A DNA stretch of 64,000 nucleotides from JBAZZQ01 sp041658725. Lineage in GTDB: Bacteria > Planctomycetota > Phycisphaerae > JAAYCJ01. The stretch is taken from positions 16,689 to 80,688 of the forward strand of contig JBAZZQ010000011.1 of NCBI GenBank assembly GCA_041658725.1, given 5' to 3'. This document shows positions 17,794 through 25,762 of the stretch, piece after piece. Positions within the stretch are counted from its first letter, which is position 1. Each line of letters opens with the position of its first letter. Both the position numbers and the translations under genes were made by a program. The notes under the pieces are model-generated. The model was given only the letters and a program-made list of their open reading frames with translations, had not been told where the DNA came from and did not search any database.

Positions 17794-19035
17794 ATGAAAA
17801 GCAAGCTGTTCATTATCGGATTAATGCTTACAGGTGTATTTAATTCCCGCCCAGTATTTGCAGAAACAATGGCTGAAAATCCAACTTTGCAAAAAGTGTT
17901 TAAGTCCATGACGCCGTCTATTAATGACCTCGGTTTATCGGCTACCTTTGTGCGAACAGAATATCCGGCTCAAAGCCTAAAAAATCCATCTGCCGATACG
18001 CAACTTAGTCCTGATCAAACAATAATAAATGAAGTGTTGGTTAATAACCGGGGAATAAAGGAATCTGTCCGTGCCTCACGAAAAGCCATGGGATTGCTAA
18101 AAGAAGGCACATTTCATCTTTCATGCAATGAAAATGGAAGTCGAAGCTATGATAGCAAAAATAAGGTAGGCATAACCTCAAGAAATTCCGCAAAGAATAT
18201 AAATTACTTGTCCCATATTCTTAGCCCGGACATTGGAACGGCGAAAAGCCGGTTTCTATCCCGTGGAAAACCAACTTTTTTGCAAAAATTAAAAACCGCC
18301 ATAATTTTGAACGAAACCAATCAGGACGATTCCATCAAACTCGAAGGGGAATACAAAAATTCAGATCCCCAGCGGTATTTTGAGGTTACCGTTACACCAA
18401 AATATAACTATGCCATTACGAATATCATTGAATACGACAAGAACAAACGTATTTTGACTGTTATTGTCTCGGACAATTTCAGGCCGGTTAAAAATGATTC
18501 CTCTGAAATATGGTTACCCCAAACTATTCTCCAAAAGAAATATGTCTACGACGATTATCGAGGGAATACCATGCAAACGAGCAAATTGGATATCCTTGAT
18601 CCAAAGTTTATTCGGGTAGCACCATCTGATTTTGTTTTAGCCTTTCCGCCCGGCGCCAAGGTGATACAAGACAATACGCTGGGGATTAACTTTGGCGAAG
18701 AGCAAAAAATGCAGGAAACCGCAACATTACAAGCGATTAACGAAATGGCGGCCAAAACTCCTTTATCCGATGATAAAGGACAAGAACTTATCGCACGAAC
18801 TCAAAAAAAATATAAACAGGAGAGTTCTACGATACAAAGCTCAAAAACAAATACATCGCAAAAAGAAAAGTTCTTCAGCCAAAACGAACGAGAGATTGCT
18901 CGAACCCTTGAAATGCCGGTATCGACCTTACGTTATGTTTTAACACGAGTGATTTGTGGATTGCTGATTATTGTTCTTGGCGGTATTGGTTTTCGCATTT
19001 ATCGAAAAAAGATGCAATTCAAAAAGGAGGTGTGA
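17794..19035 (+). CDS. Secreted protein with a C-terminal membrane helix, unknown function
   Basis: The start is set at 17794 because MKSKLFIIGLMLTGVFNSRPVFA is a proper signal peptide; the frame is open 40 codons upstream but without one. The mature part (about 340 residues) is rich in Asn, Lys and Thr and has no family I recognise. Residues about 380-405 (VICGLLIIVLGGIGFRIYRKK) form a single membrane helix with a basic cytoplasmic tail, so the protein is probably anchored with its bulk outside. Its AT-rich codons differ from those of flanking genes. It leads a run of four secreted genes. Confidence 0.6.
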   Translation: MKSKLFIIGLMLTGVFNSRPVFAETMAENPTLQKVFKSMTPSINDLGLSATFVRTEYPAQSLKNPSADTQLSPDQTIINEVLVNNRGIKESVRASRKAMGLLKEGTFHLSCNENGSRSYDSKNKVGITSRNSAKNINYLSHILSPDIGTAKSRFLSRGKPTFLQKLKTAIILNETNQDDSIKLEGEYKNSDPQRYFEVTVTPKYNYAITNIIEYDKNKRILTVIVSDNFRPVKNDSSEIWLPQTILQKKYVYDDYRGNTMQTSKLDILDPKFIRVAPSDFVLAFPPGAKVIQDNTLGINFGEEQKMQETATLQAINEMAAKTPLSDDKGQELIARTQKKYKQESSTIQSSKTNTSQKEKFFSQNEREIARTLEMPVSTLRYVLTRVICGLLIIVLGGIGFRIYRKKMQFKKEV

Positions 19036-19106
19036 AGAAAAACAAAAATTTTTGTCGTAGGAAGTATCACAATTTGAGTCGTTATTTTTTAGAGAGGAGC
19101 TATACA

Positions 19107-19868
19107 ATGAAATTTAAAAAAGGTTATTTTGCTTGCATCGGTTTTTTGTTTTTGTTTTCCTGGGTAAATCAATCAAACGCATACACAGCCCAGGAGATTG
19201 TTAATTCCGTCATTGATGAACTTGATAATGTTGCCGATTATCAGGCTACGGTGGATGCAGATTTCTCTCCAGCGGTTATTGATGATATGACCGGCGGAAC
19301 GATCAAATGGAAACGAAATAGTGGGACATGGAAAACAAAAATTCTGGGGGGATCGCCATATACATATAATAAGTCCATTTGCAATGGCACCGGATACAAT
19401 ATTTATGACAATGCCAGCGACCCCAATGCATTCTATTATATCACCGTAAGTGCCTATGCACCCATTATCCGTGGACAAACTGCCGCCGACATGTTCAATA
19501 TGGAGCAAATTCTCGCCGCCGAAACTTGGTCGAAAGATAATGATACCGTTACCGTCAATAATGTTTCCTGCTATCGTGTGTATACGTCAAAGGAGAGCGA
19601 TAATTATGAGGTATGGATCGATGAGGCGACGAGGACAAAAGTCATTCGCTCAAAATGGATAGATGGAGGTGATGGTCCTGTCACGTGGATTCTTGACTAT
19701 AGCGACTACACAAATGTGGAAAATACCGCACAACTCCCCGGGACAATCTTTGCTACACTTTATGTTGGCGCCACCGAACAATATTCTATTACCTGGACCA
19801 TAAGCGACATCGATATTAACGAATCCTTAAGCGATTCCATCTTTGTCATCGATGAGCCCCAACAATAA
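19107..19868 (+). CDS. Secreted protein, LolA-like fold suggested
   Basis: Start 19107 follows an AGAGGAG ribosome site at good spacing and opens a signal peptide (MKFKKGYFACIGFLFLFSWV...SNA). The mature part begins AQEIVNSVIDELDNVADYQA. Its pattern of long antiparallel strands (TVDADFSP, WKRNSGTWKTKIL, YEVWIDEATRTKVIRSKW) resembles the LolA-type outer-membrane lipoprotein carriers and sorting proteins. It has 253 residues. LolA homology is an impression from pattern, not proven. The AT-rich composition matches the neighbours. Confidence 0.5.
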   Translation: MKFKKGYFACIGFLFLFSWVNQSNAYTAQEIVNSVIDELDNVADYQATVDADFSPAVIDDMTGGTIKWKRNSGTWKTKILGGSPYTYNKSICNGTGYNIYDNASDPNAFYYITVSAYAPIIRGQTAADMFNMEQILAAETWSKDNDTVTVNNVSCYRVYTSKESDNYEVWIDEATRTKVIRSKWIDGGDGPVTWILDYSDYTNVENTAQLPGTIFATLYVGATEQYSITWTISDIDINESLSDSIFVIDEPQQ

Positions 19869-19903
19869 CTAGTTCCTATCAATTTATAACAAAGAGGTGA
19901 TTT

Positions 19904-20146
19904 ATGATTTTCAGAAAGCATGTATGTAAATTTATCCGGTTTTTTGCTTTGATTGCCATCATGTTGTCTTTGTCTTTAAGTGAAATTGGATGCCAATCCC
20001 AACCAAAACCACCAATAACAGTTCCGCCCAATACCTCTTGGCACTTTCACTACAAGGTAGTTGGTAAACATATAAAGATTCCCCCCTGCACGGATTACTG
20101 GGATAATGTTTCGATACCCTACTTGGTGCCTGGACCGCCCGACTAG
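19904..20146 (+). CDS. Small lipoprotein, unknown function
   Basis: An 80-residue protein with an N-terminal lipoprotein signal ending LSEIGC, where Cys is the acylation site (about residue 30). The mature part of about 50 residues is Pro-rich (PKPPITVPPNTSW). AGAGGTG lies 6-7 nt before the ATG. No family was recognised. It lies within the AT-rich block of secreted proteins, 36 nt behind the LolA-like gene, and the two may be co-transcribed. Confidence 0.55.
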   Translation: MIFRKHVCKFIRFFALIAIMLSLSLSEIGCQSQPKPPITVPPNTSWHFHYKVVGKHIKIPPCTDYWDNVSIPYLVPGPPD

Positions 20147-20341
20147 GTAATTTTAGTTTTGTCTGAAACAATTTTTTTTCAACGCGCCTGAATTCTTTGA
20201 GATATGGCTAAGAAACGAAAGTCTTGAAGAATTCGGGTTCCTTTTTTGGAATTGATGAAAATGTTGAGTGAATAAGCCTTGCGATCCGAAAATATCTTTG
20301 TCAAAATACCACTTTGTTATGATATGGTCCAGGAGCTTACT

Positions 20342-21682
20342 ATGTTATTAAATATTCGCCTGATGAAAATCTTATTTGTATTGTTTACTTTTTTGGGAAT
20401 ATTAGTCTCGAGCTGTTGCACTATTCCATCACGATTAGAGCCGAAGAATTTCGACCTTAGCAATGGCTCTCAAGGAGAACATCTCAAACAAACTTTATTA
20501 AAGGGTGTACAGTTTGAGAACAGTTTTCAAATAAATAATATCAAAGTATTTTATGAAAGAGGGCTTAAAAATCAGGCAGAGCGTATTGCTTCACGTTATA
20601 ATAATGACTGGGCTTACATTCATCAAGTTACTGGTTTTCAAGTGTCATATGACCATATCCACCTTTATTTGGTACGAAGTACACGAAATGCTAGCATGGC
20701 GCTAGATATGTTTCGTGAAAGGGGGAATAAAATAGGAATTATATTGTATGTCGTACCTGGAAAAGAAAAATACGAAGAAATCCTTGCCAATAATTATGTT
20801 CCATATATTGTAACATTTCATGAGATAATGGAAGATTCTCTGCTGTGGCCTCAAACAGGTCCAAGGGTAAGGGTCCTAAATGATCTTGCGTGGGTAGCCT
20901 ATGGTTGTATTCCTTGCAGAAAATACCGCTATACTCGATGGTTCCGGGAAGGCTTTTCCGAATATGTTTCATTTCTTGTTTATGATTCACTGTTATCTGA
21001 ATTCAAATCAAAGCACTACCCGTTATTCGTATTCTCTAATCAAAAAGAACGATGGGACCATCCGTATTCTTCTCTAAGGAAGATCGGACGCGATTTATTT
21101 ACATGGATTCAATTTGACTATGTTCCAACTTTACCGATAACACCGATAACGGGAAGGATTGATTGCCTCGAAAAATGTTCTGATTATCCAGGTTCCGCCA
21201 AGAACATAATTGATTATTATCGAGCCGCTCTGTGTCTATTTTTAAATATTCGCGATCAATATGGCGACGAAGGCATAAAAAAGATTATACTCGGTTTAGA
21301 GTCGTTGAAAAAGGCTGATGGGCCATCTATAGTTAAGTTGGTCAATAAAACCCTAAATACGGACATCGTCAAAATGGCTGCCAATTTTCACTTCCCTTAT
21401 GCAGGGATGGGAACTTTTTATATACAACCGGACCTAACAGAGGAACGAGTTGGACCTTTTCGAGAGGGGTTGTATGTCATGTTCCTTGATCCAAACGGCT
21501 TGGCCGGTAAAGCGGGAATTCAAAAGGGTGATTATATTATCCAAATGAACGGACACAACATCCTTACAAATTTCGACTACGAACGAACTCTCAACAAATA
21601 TAAAGATCAAAAAAGCGTCAATGTGAAAGTTTATCGAAAAGGCAAGGGTGAATTGTCTTTGGAAATGAAATTATCAAATTGA
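20342..21682 (+). CDS. Lipoprotein with gluzincin-like peptidase domain lacking the second His, plus PDZ domain
   Basis: Start 20342 follows AGGAG at 7 nt. A lipoprotein signal ends LVSSC. The middle contains HEIME (residues near 170) and, some 40 residues later, WFREGFSEYV, which looks like the EGxAEY helix of M1/M61-type peptidases. The second zinc His of HExxH is replaced by Glu, so zinc binding is doubtful. The C-terminal 100 residues are a PDZ domain (GLYVMFLDPNGLAGKAGIQ, then GDYIIQMNG). The function may be substrate binding rather than cleavage. It is AT-rich like its neighbours. Confidence 0.55.
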   Translation: MLLNIRLMKILFVLFTFLGILVSSCCTIPSRLEPKNFDLSNGSQGEHLKQTLLKGVQFENSFQINNIKVFYERGLKNQAERIASRYNNDWAYIHQVTGFQVSYDHIHLYLVRSTRNASMALDMFRERGNKIGIILYVVPGKEKYEEILANNYVPYIVTFHEIMEDSLLWPQTGPRVRVLNDLAWVAYGCIPCRKYRYTRWFREGFSEYVSFLVYDSLLSEFKSKHYPLFVFSNQKERWDHPYSSLRKIGRDLFTWIQFDYVPTLPITPITGRIDCLEKCSDYPGSAKNIIDYYRAALCLFLNIRDQYGDEGIKKIILGLESLKKADGPSIVKLVNKTLNTDIVKMAANFHFPYAGMGTFYIQPDLTEERVGPFREGLYVMFLDPNGLAGKAGIQKGDYIIQMNGHNILTNFDYERTLNKYKDQKSVNVKVYRKGKGELSLEMKLSN

Positions 21683-21689
21683 AATACCA

Positions 21690-21760
21690 GATTCTTCGCT
21701 GCGCTCAGAATGACATTTTTTGTTCTGGCTGACGGCTGAAAGCTGATCGCTGAATGCTTA
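21690..21760. repeat. Two short dispersed repeats between convergent genes
   Basis: 21690-21714 resembles half of a palindromic repeat (GATTCTTCGCTGCGCTCAGA). 21728-21760 contains GCTGACGGCTGAAAGCTGAT-type units that recur, inverted, at 35011-35044. No gene is present here. Confidence 0.55.
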
Positions 21761-21765
21761 CATAT

Positions 21766-22470
21766 TTATCGGACAAATCTTTGAATAAAATAGATGACCG
21801 TGATGAGATTGATGAAATTGAAGGCGGTATGGACAAGGATAGGGGAAATCAGACTTTTACGAAGGATGAACAGGCCACCGAGGATAATGGCGATGGTGAA
21901 AATCTGGAACATTGCTAAAGGACCCTCGTAGAAATGGACGGCCCCGAACAGGAGGCTCGACACCGCCAAAGCCAACCAGACGTTTTTGAAGATATTTGCC
22001 AGCCGCGTCATTAAAAAACCGCGGAAAAGAAGCTCCTCATAGAATCCGACACATAAAGTAAAGGCCAGAAGGTATAAAGGGGAAATTTTCGGAAACATTT
22101 TGGCCACCTCGATCCGCTGGCGAACAGCCTGGTCGGAAAATTGAGGCCATTTGAAATCCACGATTTTCCCGATCAACGCTTGAAGGGCATAGATGGCAAT
22201 CAGGGTCAGTATGGCGGCTAGAATTTCGCCACGCCAGTTCTTTAGGTGAAGTCCCACAGAACGAAGAGGACGGCGGTCGAGATATAAAACGACGAAAACG
22301 GCCGCCGTAACCACAAACCCGTTTGCGATAACCATCCAATAAAGGTTCGTCCCCGCCTTGTCCGCCAAGTCGTGGGAGCTGTACCCGAAGATAAAGTGAC
22401 GAATAATATACGGGATCAACAAAAATGCAAAAACGAAAATGATTTCCCAAAATGATCGTTTGGCGGTCAA
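21766..22470 (-). CDS. CPBP-family intramembrane glutamic endopeptidase
   Basis: A 234-residue multi-helix membrane protein with the CAAX-protease/bacteriocin-processing signature: E145-E146-L-L-F-R150, H179 in FGAVHF, and H215 with N219 in VHTAFN. These are the expected glutamate base and histidines of the family. It probably cleaves membrane-bound peptides. The TTG start abuts the stop of the phosphoesterase gene directly, with a GGGAGGGG ribosome site, so the two are translated together. The physiological substrate is not apparent. Confidence 0.85.
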   Translation of the reverse strand: MTAKRSFWEIIFVFAFLLIPYIIRHFIFGYSSHDLADKAGTNLYWMVIANGFVVTAAVFVVLYLDRRPLRSVGLHLKNWRGEILAAILTLIAIYALQALIGKIVDFKWPQFSDQAVRQRIEVAKMFPKISPLYLLAFTLCVGFYEELLFRGFLMTRLANIFKNVWLALAVSSLLFGAVHFYEGPLAMFQIFTIAIILGGLFILRKSLISPILVHTAFNFINLITVIYFIQRFVR

Positions 22471-23226
22471 TTAACGCCCCTCCCGAAGTCGTTCGGCGAG
22501 GAAATCGTCGATTTCGGGAATGGCCTTGATTTTATTGATGGTCTTTTCAATGTCGTACTTGACGCGGACAAATTCGAGACTGTCAGCGTTCATCACGACG
22601 TAGCTGGCCCGCCAGTCGCGGTCCCGAGGCTGACCCACGGAACCGACGTTAATGATAGCATGTTCACCCAATTCAAAATGGTGAGGCTCGGCCAGTTCAT
22701 CGGGGGGATCGAAATAAGGGTCGTCCAGAAGCACCCCCGGAACATGCGTGTGGCCGACGAAACATATCTGGTCTTCAAACCGGCGGAAGTTATCCAGCAG
22801 CTTGTTGGGATTGCTGACCACGTCATCTGGGAAAAGATATTCGTTGATCGGTTTTCTAGGTGAGCCGTGAACGCACAAAAAACTGTCACCGTGATATTTG
22901 ACGTTAAGCGATCCCAGAAAATGCCACCGAAGGTCTCGAAGGTGCTTGTTGGGTTCTTCCTCCAGTTGGCGGCGAGTCCAAAAAGCGGCCTTTTCAGCCC
23001 CGACGTTGAAACTATAAGGCTCATAAAAGGCTGCTACATCGTGATTCCCGTAAACGCATATCTCGCACCGCTGCATGACCAGGTCCATGCATTCCCGCGG
23101 ATTCGGCCCATAGCCAACGACATCCCCCAGGCAAAGGATGCGCTTGACATTACGGCGCTCGATATCGTTCAGCACCGATTCGAGGGCTTCGAGGTTACTG
23201 TGAATGTCCGAAATAATGGCGATCAT
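22471..23226 (-). CDS. Metallophosphoesterase (YfcE/PP-family)
   Basis: Start 23226 matches the family onset MIAIISDIHSN; the open frame further up is repeat sequence. Metal-binding motifs in order are SDIHSN (D-x-H), LGDVVGYG (GDxxxxG), YGNHD (GNHD), and GHTHVPG (GHTH). The 251-residue length suits a small cytoplasmic phosphodiesterase or phosphatase of the calcineurin-like superfamily. Exact substrate is unclear. It shares an operon with the CPBP protease downstream and a Trm112-like gene upstream. Confidence 0.88.
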   Translation of the reverse strand: MIAIISDIHSNLEALESVLNDIERRNVKRILCLGDVVGYGPNPRECMDLVMQRCEICVYGNHDVAAFYEPYSFNVGAEKAAFWTRRQLEEEPNKHLRDLRWHFLGSLNVKYHGDSFLCVHGSPRKPINEYLFPDDVVSNPNKLLDNFRRFEDQICFVGHTHVPGVLLDDPYFDPPDELAEPHHFELGEHAIINVGSVGQPRDRDWRASYVVMNADSLEFVRVKYDIEKTINKIKAIPEIDDFLAERLREGR

Positions 23227-23230
23227 TTTT

Positions 23231-23305
23231 AGGTTTCGAGTTTCGGGTTTCGCGTTTCGAGTTGCGGATTTCTTAACCCGAAACCCAAAACTCGAAACCC
23301 GAAAC
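23231..23305. repeat. GTTTCGAG-type inverted repeat between two genes
   Basis: Arms rich in GTTTCGAGTTTCGGG (from 23231) and CTCGAAACCCGAAAC (to 23305) can form a hairpin. A relative occurs at about 9827-9856 near tadA (CTCGAAACGCGAAACCTGAA). It lies between the phosphoesterase and the Trm112-like gene, within the transcript, and may be a processing or stability element. Confidence 0.6.
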
Positions 23306-23479
23306 TTATTTTTCCTCCTCCGGCGGCAATGCTTCATTGATCAACATGATTGGAATCTCATCTCGAATCGGATACCGCCGTCGGCAAGCGGTGCAGACGA
23401 TAAATTCGTCTTTGAGTTCCACTTTTTCCCTGCAGGCTGGACAAACCAAAATTTCCAATAACTCACTATTGATCGTCAT
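23306..23479 (-). CDS. Trm112-family small zinc-ribbon protein (YcaR-like)
   Basis: A 57-residue protein with two CxxC pairs: CPACR near residues 13-17 and CTACR near 29-33, then RRYPIRDEIPIML. This is the pattern of the Trm112/UPF0434 family, small zinc-binding proteins that activate methyltransferases in eukaryotes and are of uncertain role in bacteria. Two GGAGGAA-rich stretches and a good frame support it. It is too short for most ORF screens. It lies upstream of the phosphoesterase in the same direction. Confidence 0.75.
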   Translation of the reverse strand: MTINSELLEILVCPACREKVELKDEFIVCTACRRRYPIRDEIPIMLINEALPPEEEK

Positions 23480-23617
23480 AAGCACTCCAATTTATGGCGT
23501 TTTGTTCACGCTCACATAATAGTAAGCATAGACCGATAAGTCAAACTTTTTCACCAGCCGGAGAATCCCTTTTGCGCCTTAATTTCCAATCCCAAAATAT
23601 TTTTTTTTAAATAAACC

Positions 23618-23663
23618 TTGACAATTGCCGATATAGTGTTATATTAATGTATAACTGTATAAC
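23618..23663 (+). promoter_or_regulatory. Promoter with overlapping GTTATA-type operator for the GntR-ABC operon
   Basis: TTGACA (23618-23623), 16 bp, and TATATT (23640-23645) form a strong promoter. Overlapping the -10, GTTATA-TTAATG-TATAAC (23638-23655) is an inverted repeat, and a further TATAAC follows at 23658-23663. YtrA-type GntR regulators bind AT-rich palindromes of this kind, so autoregulation is likely. Confidence 0.6.
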
Positions 23664-23675
23664 AGAGAACCGATT

Positions 23676-24098
23676 TTGGAGGTATTTGTCATTTATATAC
23701 GAATAGAATCATCCTCGGCGGTTCCGATTTACCGGCAGATCGCGGATCAGATCAAGTATCAGATCGCTCTGGGCACATTGCGGGTCAAACAAAAGATGCC
23801 GAGCGTTCGGGAATTGGCGCATCAACTGGCGGTCAATCAGAATACGATTTTGAAGGTTTACAATCAGCTTTGTCAGGAAAAAATATTGCAGGTCGATCGC
23901 GGCACCGGGACGTTTGTGGCGGTGGGTCAGCAAACGATACCCATAAGCCAGCGGCGGCAGATTGTGACGAAGATTCTTGGCGAAGCGGCGGTCCAGGCGA
24001 TCCACCTGGGGGTGGAAATCCGAGAGGTGCATGACTTATTGGATAGAGAGTACCAGTCAATCAAACAACAGCAGTTACGGAGTAAACAAGATGAGTGA
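23676..24098 (+). CDS. GntR-family regulator, YtrA subfamily
   Basis: A 135-140-residue regulator with a winged helix (residues about 15-85: PIYRQIADQIKYQIALGTLR, then MPSVRELAHQLAVNQNTILK, VDRGTGTFVAV) and a short C-terminal helix instead of an effector domain, the YtrA pattern. YtrA-type repressors usually sit at the head of ABC-transporter operons, as here. The start is unsettled: TTG at 23676 has no upstream ribosome site, while GGAGG at 23678-23682 is 8 nt before an ATT codon at 23691 where family alignment would begin. It overlaps the ATPase gene by 8 nt. Confidence 0.88.
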   Translation: MEVFVIYIRIESSSAVPIYRQIADQIKYQIALGTLRVKQKMPSVRELAHQLAVNQNTILKVYNQLCQEKILQVDRGTGTFVAVGQQTIPISQRRQIVTKILGEAAVQAIHLGVEIREVHDLLDREYQSIKQQQLRSKQDE

Positions 24099-25035
24099 AT
24101 GGGCGATTGAAATTGAAAATCTGCATTTTTCCTATGGCCGAAATGAAATCCTCCGCGGCGTAAACATGAAAGTGCCGGTGGGATCGATTTTCGGATTTTT
24201 AGGCCGAAACGGCGCGGGCAAGACCACCACGATCAAAACCCTTCTGGGATTACTGACCCCATCGGCTGGGTCCTGCCGGGTATTGGGGATCTACCCCGCC
24301 GTTGACCCTTTGGCGGTACGAAGCAAAATCGGATACATGGCGGAAGACCAGCAGATGTACGGCTGGATGAAGGTCCAGGAAATCATCCGCTGGGTCGGCT
24401 CGTTCTATCCTTCCTGGGATGATAAACTCATCGCTGGATTGCTCGATCTTCTAGAACTTCCCCGAGAGGGCAAGGTGAAAACATTGTCAAAGGGTCAAAA
24501 CAGCCGTCTGGCCCTCTTGCTCTCCCTTGGCCATCACCCTCGTCTAGTCATTCTCGACGATCCGACCCTCGGACTGGACCCTATCGCCCGAAAGGAATTT
24601 CTCCGATATGTCATCGGTTTGCTCCAGCGTGACGGTGTTACCGTCTTTTTCTCCAGCCATCTACTCTATGAGATTGAACCCGTCGCGGATCGGGTCGCCA
24701 TTCTCGACCACGGACAAATTGTCAAATCCGCCTCCACCGACGAACTCCGCGAAAGCGTCCGGCGGTTCATTATCCCAAAATCCGACTTTAACGCCGACCA
24801 TCTTACCGGCCTGTTGGACCTGACCCGCGATTCCGACAGTGCCAGTCTGACCGTCGAAAATTGTGATGAGAAAAAACGTGCCCAAATCGTTCAACTGGCC
24901 GGCCAACCGATTCACGAGCAAGGATTAAATCTCGACGAAATCTTCGAGGCCTACGTCATCGGAAACCGCGGTGTGGAAAAAAAGATACATTTTCACAACG
25001 GACATGTCTACGGGGAGGAACAGGCCCATGCTTAA
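24091..25035 (+). CDS. ABC transporter ATP-binding protein (export type)
   Basis: A 314-residue nucleotide-binding domain. The Walker A is GRNGAGKTT (38-46). The signature motif is LSKGQ (132-136) instead of LSGGQ. The Walker B reads VILDD, so residue 157 after the Walker B Asp is Asp where most members have the catalytic Glu. The switch His is H190. It probably powers the two permeases encoded downstream. The gene overlaps both neighbours by 8 nt (gntR and the first permease), so the genes form one translationally coupled operon. Confidence 0.9.
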   Translation: MSEWAIEIENLHFSYGRNEILRGVNMKVPVGSIFGFLGRNGAGKTTTIKTLLGLLTPSAGSCRVLGIYPAVDPLAVRSKIGYMAEDQQMYGWMKVQEIIRWVGSFYPSWDDKLIAGLLDLLELPREGKVKTLSKGQNSRLALLLSLGHHPRLVILDDPTLGLDPIARKEFLRYVIGLLQRDGVTVFFSSHLLYEIEPVADRVAILDHGQIVKSASTDELRESVRRFIIPKSDFNADHLTGLLDLTRDSDSASLTVENCDEKKRAQIVQLAGQPIHEQGLNLDEIFEAYVIGNRGVEKKIHFHNGHVYGEEQAHA

Positions 25036-25759
25036 AGCCATCGTTTGGAAAGAATGGCGAGAGATGCGTTGGCGGATCGCCTTCGGAACGATCCTGCTGA
25101 ATTTTGTTCTGCTCGCCCTTCTAAGGGCACGAATTGCCAACGATACCGAGGTCTCCGTAATGGTGTGGTTTGCCGGTGGAATGGTCCTTGCCATTCTCTC
25201 GGCCATGGGACCATTCGCCCCGGAAACTACCCAGCACACATGGACTTTTTATCTTTCCAAACCGGTCGATATCTGGAAAGTTACTCTCGTTAAATGGTTC
25301 ATCGGCTGGCTGGGATTAGTGATTCCGCTTCTTGTTTCCTTGATTATTTTTATCGTTTATCCGAGAAATTATCCTCTCCTTGTGACTCCTATGAAGGATA
25401 TAGGGTTTGAATTTAAAGTTTTTCCCGTTGCCATTATTGTGTCCACGATGTATTACACCCTCACCTGCTCTCTTGCTCCTCGCCGAGCCGGTGAAGCCTA
25501 TGTTGGATTGGTCGGAGTGTTCGTCTTGGTGGCTATGATGCTGCATATAATGTTTATCGAAGCCATGAGGTGGGGAAAAGTCGATGAATTGGGGCTGCTG
25601 GGTTGGATAGGGTGTTCATTTAGTCCGTTATTCTGGATTGCTTTGATTGATGGCCCAAGGTTTCAGTTTTGGTTATTTTTCACTTTACCCATCATGCAAT
25701 TATCGATCTTCCTTACCCTGATGTTCCTGTCCTATCGCAACTGTAAAGGGAGTGCATGA
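25028..25759 (+). CDS. ABC-2-type permease
   Basis: A 243-residue integral membrane protein starting MLKAIVWKEWREMRWRIAF, a typical N-terminus of ABC-2 permeases where an amphipathic helix precedes the first membrane span. Six hydrophobic segments are visible (FGTILLNFVLLALLR, VMVWFAGGMVLAILS, WLGLVIPLLVSLIIF, VAIIVSTMYYTLT, VGLVGVFVLVAMMLH, LPIMQLSIFLTLMF). It pairs with the ATPase; the exported substrate is not evident. GGGGAGGAA lies before the ATG. Confidence 0.85.
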   Translation: MLKAIVWKEWREMRWRIAFGTILLNFVLLALLRARIANDTEVSVMVWFAGGMVLAILSAMGPFAPETTQHTWTFYLSKPVDIWKVTLVKWFIGWLGLVIPLLVSLIIFIVYPRNYPLLVTPMKDIGFEFKVFPVAIIVSTMYYTLTCSLAPRRAGEAYVGLVGVFVLVAMMLHIMFIEAMRWGKVDELGLLGWIGCSFSPLFWIALIDGPRFQFWLFFTLPIMQLSIFLTLMFLSYRNCKGSA

Positions 25760-25762
25760 ACC

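Noticed and set aside
18954..19106. Upstream extension of the LolA-like gene
   Set aside because: It overlaps the preceding gene in another frame and lacks a ribosome site; start 19107 has both a site and a signal peptide.
23977..24090. Upstream part of the ATPase frame
   Set aside because: It overlaps gntR in another frame; ATG 24091 begins the ABC domain.
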